Part shown: positions 15,599 to 20,643 of the stretch, in pieces
How positions within the stretch are numbered: the first letter of the stretch is position 1
Layout: each line of letters opens with the position of its first letter
Origin: [Eubacterium] saphenum
GTDB taxonomy: Bacteria > Bacillota > Clostridia > Oscillospirales > Ruminococcaceae
DNA: 20,643 bases
NCBI GenBank assembly: GCA_004554555.1
Contig: SFLN01000022.1
Coordinates: 1 to 20,643, forward strand
Direction: 5' to 3'
Position numbers and translations under genes: made by a program
Notes under the pieces: model-generated
What the model saw: the letters and a program-made list of their open reading frames with translations, nothing else
Told to the model about the DNA's origin: nothing
Database searches by the model: none

Positions 15599-16408
15599 AT
15601 GACTGTCAAGACTTTTTCCATCAATCCCGAAAAAACAGCTTATGTAAAGGCGTTTTTGCCCGATGTTATACCGGGAATTGAATTCACCGAAAAACGTCCG
15701 TCCATCGTGATTTTCCCGGGCGGCGGCTATCAGTACTGCTCCGAGCGCGAAATGGAGCCGATTGCTTTTCAGTATCTCGCGGCGGGCTATGCGGCTTTCG
15801 TTGTCACTTATTCGGTCAACGCGCCGTTCCCGACGTCGCTTATGGACGCGGCGTACACCTTCTATAAAATCCGTATGAGAGCGGAGGAATTTCACATCGA
15901 CCCGAAGAAAATCGCAGTACTGGGCTGTTCATCGGGCGGACATTTGGCGGGCTGCCTTGCGACAATGTGGAGCGATAATCTCGTTGTCAAGGCAATCGGC
16001 TGCGAGCCGGAGGATTTGCGTCCGGACGCGGCGGTGCTCTGCTACCCTGTTATCAGCGGCGTGACCGCGCCTCACGTCGGGAGCTTCAAGATACTCTTGG
16101 GCGAGGACGCAAGCCGCTCCGACCTGTCAAGACTGTCGCTTGAAAACCGCGTTACGCCGAAAACACCGCCGATTTTCATCTGGCACACCGCAAACGATGA
16201 GAGCGTTTCCGCGCATAATTCGCTGGTGATGGCGAAGGCTTGTATCTCGAACCGCGTTCCCGTGGAGCTTCATATGTACGCCGAAGGACCTCACGGAATT
16301 TCGACCGCAGACAAGACGATTGCGAGGGGCGAAAACGATATCAATGAACACATCAGACGCTGGATAAAGCTGTCGATTGAGTTCTTGAACAAGTATATGA
16401 ATGTGTAA
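15599..16408 (+). CDS. Alpha/beta hydrolase, acetyl-esterase-like
   Basis: A 269-residue serine hydrolase. 'VIFPGGGYQYCSEREMEPIA' (about residues 33-52) is the oxyanion-hole segment, 'VLGCSSGGHLAG' holds the nucleophile serine in GxSxGG form (near residue 110), 'WHTANDESV' the acid, and 'GPHG' the catalytic histidine. This pattern fits the carbohydrate acetyl-esterase / feruloyl-esterase-like group within the BD-FAE/DLH families. No signal peptide, so it probably deacylates imported sugars or oligosaccharides in the cytoplasm, in keeping with the intracellular GH5 nearby. ATG 15599 follows GAGGTG closely; a TTG at 15587 is less likely. It starts 52 bases after the glycosyltransferase. Confidence 0.88.
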   Translation: MTVKTFSINPEKTAYVKAFLPDVIPGIEFTEKRPSIVIFPGGGYQYCSEREMEPIAFQYLAAGYAAFVVTYSVNAPFPTSLMDAAYTFYKIRMRAEEFHIDPKKIAVLGCSSGGHLAGCLATMWSDNLVVKAIGCEPEDLRPDAAVLCYPVISGVTAPHVGSFKILLGEDASRSDLSRLSLENRVTPKTPPIFIWHTANDESVSAHNSLVMAKACISNRVPVELHMYAEGPHGISTADKTIARGENDINEHIRRWIKLSIEFLNKYMNV

Positions 16409-16419
16409 TTTCGGGCAAA

Positions 16420-16433
16420 TTAGTCAAGACTAA
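16420..16433. promoter_or_regulatory. Palindromic operator-like site, distal copy
   Basis: TTAGTC-AA-GACTAA is a perfect inverted repeat just after the esterase stop. It resembles DtxR/IdeR-type iron or manganese boxes and the second copy at 16541. Confidence 0.55.
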
Positions 16434-16505
16434 CTCGTCTGCGCAATGCAAAAATGTGCAGACTGCCAAAATTTGCAGAAAAACAGAAATAATTGCAAAA
16501 AAGTC

Positions 16506-16534
16506 TTGACATAATCGGGAATTTGAAGTAAAAT
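16506..16534 (+). promoter_or_regulatory. Promoter for the small membrane protein
   Basis: TTGACA (16506-16511), 17 bases, TAAAAT (16529-16534). Confidence 0.8.
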
Positions 16535-16540
16535 TTAATC

Positions 16541-16558
16541 AGTTAGTTAAGGCTAACT
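16541..16558. promoter_or_regulatory. Palindromic operator at the transcription start (DtxR-like)
   Basis: AGTTAG-TTAAGG-CTAACT has perfect 6-base arms and sits right at the predicted transcription start, a classic repressor position. The TTAG...CTAA arms resemble known DtxR/IdeR boxes. A metal-dependent repressor is the leading guess; no such regulator gene is in the window. Confidence 0.65.
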
Positions 16559-16576
16559 CAAAGGAGCAAGTGCATT

Positions 16577-16906
16577 ATGGTTATTCCGGATAAGCTAACC
16601 TATACGCGAAGCGAGAAAATCGCCGAGATTGCCTGCGCAGGCGCGGCGGCGGCATTTACCGCAGCAATGATTGCGATGATGACGCTTGGACAAACGGACG
16701 GCGGGAACTCAATCCTGTTGGTGGTTTTGCTGATAATTTACGGCTTGTTTACAATCTGCTCGGTTTACCCGCAGCACACAAATCTGTTTGACAAGCCCGA
16801 AAATATATCCGAAGCGTCGTTCAGAAAAACGCGCTGCGGGTTGATTATCGCAAAAACGATACTTATGGCGGCAATTTTTGCGCTGTCGCTGCCGATAATA
16901 GCGTAA
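16577..16906 (+). CDS. Small three-helix membrane protein, unknown
   Basis: A 109-residue protein with hydrophobic segments at about residues 15-37, 46-63 and 88-108. The second half ('LLIIYGLFTICSVYPQHTNLFDKPENISEASFRKTR') resembles the region around the conserved YP...N segment of small DUF1648-type membrane proteins, but the typical N-terminal 'P-x-H-x-N-x-x-G' element is missing, so this is only a distant suggestion. AAGGAG precedes the ATG. Its promoter carries a DtxR-like operator, hinting at metal-responsive expression. It lies 33 bases before lysA and is probably co-transcribed with it. Confidence 0.75.
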   Translation: MVIPDKLTYTRSEKIAEIACAGAAAAFTAAMIAMMTLGQTDGGNSILLVVLLIIYGLFTICSVYPQHTNLFDKPENISEASFRKTRCGLIIAKTILMAAIFALSLPIIA

Positions 16907-16939
16907 TGCACCGCCCGAAAACGAAGAAAGGAACTTTTT

Positions 16940-18205
16940 ATGAAAACCCCATTTGTAACCAAGGAACAAATCGAAGAGATAACCAAAACCTATCCCACGC
17001 CTTTTCACATCTACGATGAAAAGGGTATCCGCGAAAATGCACGCCGCCTCAAAGCAGCGTTTTCGTGGAACAAGGGATTCCGCGAGTATTTCGCGGTAAA
17101 GGCAACGCCGAACCCGTTTATAATGAAGATTTTGCAGAGCGAGGGCTGCGGCTTTGACTGCTCCTCGTACACCGAGCTTATGCTGTCGGACGACGTAGGC
17201 GCGAAGGGTCACGACATTATGTTCTCGTCCAACGCGACGCCGGACGCTGACTTCAAGAAAGCGTATGAGCTCGGCGCAATCATCAACCTTGACGATTTCA
17301 CGCACATAGACGTGCTCGACAAGCTGACGGGAATTCCCGAAACGATTTGCTGCCGCTATAATCCGGGCGGCGAGTTCAAGACGGACGGTTCGCCGAACGT
17401 AATGGACACGCCGAAAGACGCGAAGTACGGCTTCACGCACGACCAGATTATCGAGGGCTACAAAATCCTCAAGGAAAAGGGCGCGAAGAAGTTCGGTATG
17501 CACGCGTTCCTTGCTTCCAACACGCTCACAAACGATTATTACCCGACGCTTGCGGGAATTATGTTCAGAACTGCGGTTGAAATCAAGGAAAAGACGGGCG
17601 TTGAGATTTCGTTCATCAACCTCAGCGGCGGCGTGGGTATCCCCTACAAGCCCGACCAGCCCGCAAACGATATCGCGGTTATCGGCGAAAAGGTTCGCCA
17701 GAAATACGAAGAAATTCTCGTTCCCGCGGGAATGGGCAATGTCGCGATTTTCACCGAGCTTGGCAGATTTATGCTTGCGCCCTACGGAATGTTAATTGCA
17801 AAGGCAATCCGCGAAAAGCACATTTATAAGGAATACATCGGACTTGACGCGTGCGCGGCAAACCTTATGCGCCCCGCAATTTACGGCGCTTATCACCACA
17901 TAACGGTGCTCGGAAAGGAAAATCAGCCCTGCGACCACAAGTACGATATCACGGGCGGACTTTGCGAAAACTGCGACAAATTCGCGGTTGACAGAATGCT
18001 CCCGAAAATCGATATCGGCGATTATCTCGCAATCCACGATACGGGCGCTCACGGCTTCTCGATGGGCTACAACTACAACGGCAAGCTCAGAAGCGCAGAA
18101 TTGCTGCTTCGTGAGGACGGAAGCGTGAAGTTAATCCGCCGCGCGGAAACTCCCGAGGATTATTTCGCAACATTTGACTTCGCGAACAAAAACTACGAGC
18201 TGTAA
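16940..18205 (+). CDS. lysA: Diaminopimelate decarboxylase
   Basis: A 421-residue PLP enzyme of fold type III that converts meso-diaminopimelate to lysine and CO2, the last step of lysine synthesis. 'PTPFHIYDEKGIRENARRLKAAF' and 'YFAVKATPNPFIMKIL' (PLP lysine near residue 53) open the barrel; 'MHAFLASNT', 'INLSGGVGIPY' (phosphate-binding glycine loop) and 'FTELGRFM' follow; the C-terminal 'DACAANLMRPAIYGAYHHI' and 'DTGAHGFSMGYNYNG' carry substrate residues. The inserted cysteine-rich stretch 'CDHKYDITGGLCENCD' has the position of the CES-type loop but extra cysteines. AAAGGA precedes the ATG. Ornithine/arginine decarboxylase relatives are less likely because of the DapDC-type C-terminus. Confidence 0.93.
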   Translation: MKTPFVTKEQIEEITKTYPTPFHIYDEKGIRENARRLKAAFSWNKGFREYFAVKATPNPFIMKILQSEGCGFDCSSYTELMLSDDVGAKGHDIMFSSNATPDADFKKAYELGAIINLDDFTHIDVLDKLTGIPETICCRYNPGGEFKTDGSPNVMDTPKDAKYGFTHDQIIEGYKILKEKGAKKFGMHAFLASNTLTNDYYPTLAGIMFRTAVEIKEKTGVEISFINLSGGVGIPYKPDQPANDIAVIGEKVRQKYEEILVPAGMGNVAIFTELGRFMLAPYGMLIAKAIREKHIYKEYIGLDACAANLMRPAIYGAYHHITVLGKENQPCDHKYDITGGLCENCDKFAVDRMLPKIDIGDYLAIHDTGAHGFSMGYNYNGKLRSAELLLREDGSVKLIRRAETPEDYFATFDFANKNYEL

Positions 18206-18217
18206 TAAGGAGGACTT

Positions 18218-19246
18218 ATGAGAGATTTTGCGGGCTTTAAAAAGGGCGTAAACCTTGGCGGCTGGCTTTCGCAGTGCGACTACTCGCTTGACCGCCTCGA
18301 GAATTTCATCACCGAAGAGGACATCGCGAAAATAGCAAGCTGGGGTGCGGACCACGTTCGTCTGCCGTTTGATTTCAACATTCTCTTGGACGAAAACGGC
18401 GAGCTGAAGCCCGATGCGTTCAAATATCTCGACCGCGCTGTCGAGTGGGCGCAAAAGCACGGCTTGAACATAATTCTCGATTTGCACAAGACAATGGGCT
18501 ACTCCTTTGACCCGGGCGAAAAGGAAATCGGTTTCTTCTCAAATGTGAAATATCAGGACATTTTCATCAATTTGTGGAAAGCGGTTGCCGCGCGTTATGC
18601 CGACAAGCCCGACAGCATTGCCTTTGAAATTCTGAACGAAATCACCGAAGATGAATTTGCCGAGCCTTGGAACAAAATCGCGAAGCGAGTTATCGGGGAA
18701 ATCAGAAAAATTGCGCCGAGAAACCACATAATCTACGGCGGAATTCACAACAACAGCATCAAAGGTCTGGCGCTGCTTGAGAAGCCGCTTGACGACAGGA
18801 TAGTGTACACGTTCCACTTCTACGACCCGCTGATTTTCACGCATCAGAAAGCGTACTGGGTTGCGGGAATGCCTGCGGATTTCGAGATGTCTTATCCCGC
18901 GCCGACAGCCGAGTTTGTTGAAAAATCGAAGCAGTTCCCCGAGAAAAAGGTCTGGGAGGTTTTTGACGGCTACACCGAGGACACGGTTGACGCGAGATTT
19001 CTGGAGTTTTATATGAAGGAAGCGGTTGAGTTTGCCGAGAAAATGAACGCGCCGCTTTACTGCGGAGAATACGGCGTAATCGAGGTTGCGCCGCTTGAGG
19101 ACACGCTTCGCTGGCACCGTGATATGCGCAATACCTTCGACAAGCTGAACATCGGACGCGCGATTTGGTCGTACAAGGAGATGGATTACGGCATTATCGA
19201 TGAAATCCGTAAACCGATTTACGATGAACTCATCAAGATGATATAA
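18218..19246 (+). CDS. Glycoside hydrolase family 5, intracellular
   Basis: A 342-residue (beta/alpha)8 retaining glycosidase. 'GVNLGGWLSQCDYS' at the start, 'GADHVRLPFDFNIL' (about residues 44-57), 'HGLNIILDLHKTMGY' (about 83-97), acid/base Glu in 'FEILNEITED' (near 139) and nucleophile Glu in 'YCGEYGVIE' (near 285) are the GH5 landmarks. There is no signal peptide, carbohydrate-binding module or dockerin, so it acts on imported oligosaccharides rather than polymers. The start has TAAGGAGG beginning in the lysA stop region, only 12 bases after that gene. Pairing with lysA is odd metabolically and probably reflects shared transcription only. The substrate (cello-, manno- or gluco-oligosaccharide) cannot be told from the sequence. 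Confidence 0.92.
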   Translation: MRDFAGFKKGVNLGGWLSQCDYSLDRLENFITEEDIAKIASWGADHVRLPFDFNILLDENGELKPDAFKYLDRAVEWAQKHGLNIILDLHKTMGYSFDPGEKEIGFFSNVKYQDIFINLWKAVAARYADKPDSIAFEILNEITEDEFAEPWNKIAKRVIGEIRKIAPRNHIIYGGIHNNSIKGLALLEKPLDDRIVYTFHFYDPLIFTHQKAYWVAGMPADFEMSYPAPTAEFVEKSKQFPEKKVWEVFDGYTEDTVDARFLEFYMKEAVEFAEKMNAPLYCGEYGVIEVAPLEDTLRWHRDMRNTFDKLNIGRAIWSYKEMDYGIIDEIRKPIYDELIKMI

Positions 19247-19251
19247 AAACG

Positions 19252-19280
19252 CGGCTCGGTGAAAAATCCGAGCCGTTTTT
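19252..19280 (+). terminator. Intrinsic terminator after the GH5 gene
   Basis: CGGCTCGG (19252-19259) and CCGAGCCG (19268-19275) form a perfect 8-bp stem with an 8-base loop, followed by five Ts. Confidence 0.93.
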
Positions 19281-19292
19281 GTTATAAAAGCA

Positions 19293-19326
19293 TTACAGCC
19301 CCGAGGAAAGCTCCCCGAGGCTGTAA
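19293..19326 (-). terminator. Likely terminator for the DUF6882-like gene
   Basis: TTACAGCC (19293-19300) and GGCTGTAA (19319-19326) form an 8-bp stem, with further C/G pairing inside. On the minus strand it is followed by TGCTTTTAT. Two other inverted repeats lie nearer the gene end (19371-19395 and 19397-19409). Confidence 0.55.
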
Positions 19327-19370
19327 CGCTTGGTTGGTAATTTATGAAAAGGGTGGTTGGCAATGTTTCG

Positions 19371-19409
19371 GTAATAAGCTCTGCTTGCTTATTACAGTTA
19401 TATAATAAC
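19371..19409. repeat. Two adjacent AT-rich hairpins
   Basis: GTAATAAGC (19371-19379) / GCTTATTAC (19387-19395) is a perfect 9-bp stem with a 7-base loop. Directly beside it GTTAT-ATA-ATAAC (19397-19409) forms a second small one, with a T-run at 19412. They lie between convergent genes and may help end transcription. Confidence 0.55.
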
Positions 19410-19456
19410 AGCTTTTTATGACAGCACAAAGTTTTTCGCGTGAAAATTTTGTGAAA

Positions 19457-20161
19457 TTATTGTAAAGAAATGTTGACAACCCTAAATAATTCATCAACAT
19501 TCTCCAAATCGAACCGAAGCATTCTCGCTCCATCGGTTGCCGAGAGATAATCGCCGCCGTCCTCGAAGGAATAGCCGTTTTGGTGGAGGAAACCTGCGGC
19601 GAGGAGCTTGTGGTCGCAGTAGAACGAGCCGATAATTTCGAGAAACTCGCGCGCAAGCGAATCGAGAGAAATCGGCGCGAAAACGCTCTCGGGCAAGCCC
19701 TCAATCTGAACGAAAAGCGCTCCCCCGTCGTACGGGCAGCGGTAATAGCAGGCGTTTTTCTCGGACGCAGCCACGGTAATCATCGAGAGATTGTGACCCG
19801 TGTGAATTTCATCGAGCATAAACTTTTCCGTCCGGAACTCCGCGCACTCGGAAAGATTTCTCTTGGCACGTCTTGACGGCGCAAAGCAAATCTCCGGCAC
19901 GCCGCTTTCGGTGTTTGCCCAGCCCCAGAGCCAGGTGTTGCTCTGATAGCTCTCCGAGCCGATTATGCCGCAGTCGAACTCCTGCTCGCCGAACTTTATG
20001 CGGCGGTTTTTCACGTCAACATTCCAGCCGCTTTCGCCGATAACCATCTCCCCCATTTTCTTCTGCCGTGAGATAGCCGCGCCGACCGACAGCGACAAAA
20101 GGCTGAGATAATCGCTTTTGTCGAACTCGATGGGTGTTGTTAAAATACCGATTTTTTCCAT
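19457..20161 (-). CDS. DUF6882-like protein
   Basis: A 234-residue soluble protein. The segment 'SYQSNTWLWGWANTESGVPE' (about residues 71-90) is characteristic of the DUF6882 group, whose function is not known. The middle holds 'CYYRCPYDGG' and the C-terminal third 'YCDHKLLAAGFLHQNGY' may be a second small alpha/beta unit. No signal peptide, membrane helix or catalytic motif is evident. ATG 20161 has a strong AAGGAG 7 bases upstream. It follows a small unknown gene on the same strand (46-base gap), probably as one unit driven by the promoter at 20609-20637. Confidence 0.8.
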   Translation of the reverse strand: MEKIGILTTPIEFDKSDYLSLLSLSVGAAISRQKKMGEMVIGESGWNVDVKNRRIKFGEQEFDCGIIGSESYQSNTWLWGWANTESGVPEICFAPSRRAKRNLSECAEFRTEKFMLDEIHTGHNLSMITVAASEKNACYYRCPYDGGALFVQIEGLPESVFAPISLDSLAREFLEIIGSFYCDHKLLAAGFLHQNGYSFEDGGDYLSATDGARMLRFDLENVDELFRVVNISLQ

Positions 20162-20207
20162 TCCTGCTCCTTTTCAAGACGCAAGCCGCGAAACGAACGG
20201 CGCCGCC

Positions 20208-20555
20208 TTATATCTGAATTTGCTGACCGAATTTCCGCAAAATGTCCCTGAATAAAACCTTGTCGATTTTCCACATTTTGGTTTTACCCTTGAGCGCGTC
20301 GTCAACGCGGTTTTCAAACTGCATAAAAACCTCGGAGTAGTCCTCGGTGAAATAGAAAACGCATTGGAGGTAATTATCCTTTGAAGCGTAATAGTTGGCG
20401 GGCGTGTAGCTCAAAACCGCGGTAATATCGGTGTTAAGCTCGTTTTCAACGCGAGTCAGCGGGAGCGCGTTAAACTGAACCTTTTTGGTTTTGGGCAGCG
20501 ACAGCGCGTGCTTTTCCTCATCGGAGAGCTTGCTTTTTTTCGCGAAACCGAACAT
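20208..20555 (-). CDS. Small protein of unknown function
   Basis: A 115-residue basic protein starting MFGFAKKSKLSDEEK. It contains 'LPLTRVENELNTDITAVLSYTPANYYASKDNYLQCVFYFTEDYSEVF' and ends 'DILRKFGQQIQI'. No membrane segment and no recognised family; the alternating strand-like middle suggests a compact alpha/beta fold. I chose ATG 20555 (AAGGTGAT five bases upstream) over the GTG three codons earlier. First gene of the two-gene minus-strand unit with the DUF6882-like gene. Confidence 0.75.
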   Translation of the reverse strand: MFGFAKKSKLSDEEKHALSLPKTKKVQFNALPLTRVENELNTDITAVLSYTPANYYASKDNYLQCVFYFTEDYSEVFMQFENRVDDALKGKTKMWKIDKVLFRDILRKFGQQIQI

Positions 20556-20608
20556 AATTATCACCTTATTATAATAGAATAAATTGCCAATAGCATATTT
20601 ACACTTTT

Positions 20609-20637
20609 AGTATATCATATTGTTTCATATATTTCAA
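20609..20637 (-). promoter_or_regulatory. Promoter for the two-gene unit at the right end
   Basis: On the minus strand, TTGAAA (20632-20637), 17 bases, TATACT (20609-20614), about 50 bases before ATG 20555. Confidence 0.7.
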
Positions 20638-20643
20638 TATGTA

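Overview
The window looks like a chromosomal segment of an endospore-lineage member of the Clostridia, probably close to Ruminococcus or other Oscillospirales. The evidence is a spoIIAA-spoIIAB-sigF operon, strong AGGAGG-type ribosome binding sites, several near-consensus TTGACA-17-TATAAT promoters, the rplM-rpsI pair, an intracellular GH5 enzyme and a PocR-type hybrid kinase. No IS element, prophage, CRISPR array or tRNA was seen. This lineage is an inference from gene content, not from a search.

Layout. Positions 1-2997 (minus strand) hold a VWA/TerY-like protein, a PP2C phosphatase, an SseB-like protein and the start of a small four-cysteine protein. The 3' end of the PP2C gene is tandemly duplicated. 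Positions 3005-3460 are a gene-free array of degenerate repeats. Positions 3463-6693 (minus) form a zinc/cadmium efflux operon: an SmtB/ZiaR-type repressor, a class I methyltransferase, a free-standing HMA metallochaperone and a CPC-type P1B ATPase, behind a consensus promoter with a TGAACA-N2-TATTCA operator. Positions 6884-7881 hold rplM-rpsI with promoter and terminator.

Positions 7954-8441 (minus) hold a MarR regulator. Divergent to it, 8668-11568 encodes a PocR-histidine kinase-receiver-Hpt hybrid that is interrupted by one in-frame TAG codon. It is followed by a small conserved-looking protein of unknown function and a terminator. Positions 12119-13693 carry a GC-rich structured leader and then the sigma-F operon. 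Positions 13721-13992 carry a promoter and a roughly 190-nt, highly structured RNA that I cannot assign to a class. A GT4 glycosyltransferase and an alpha/beta hydrolase follow.

Positions 16420-18205 hold a small membrane protein behind DtxR-like palindromes, then lysA. A GH5 glycoside hydrolase (18218-19246) and its terminator come next. The last part (minus) holds a DUF6882-like protein and a small unknown protein.

The most noteworthy points are the structured RNA at 13756-13960, the single amber codon in an otherwise intact 966-codon sensor kinase (22 other genes end in TAA or TGA, none in TAG), the almost purely synonymous 167-bp duplication at the end of the PP2C gene, the repeat array at 3005-3460, and a methyltransferase built into a zinc-efflux operon.
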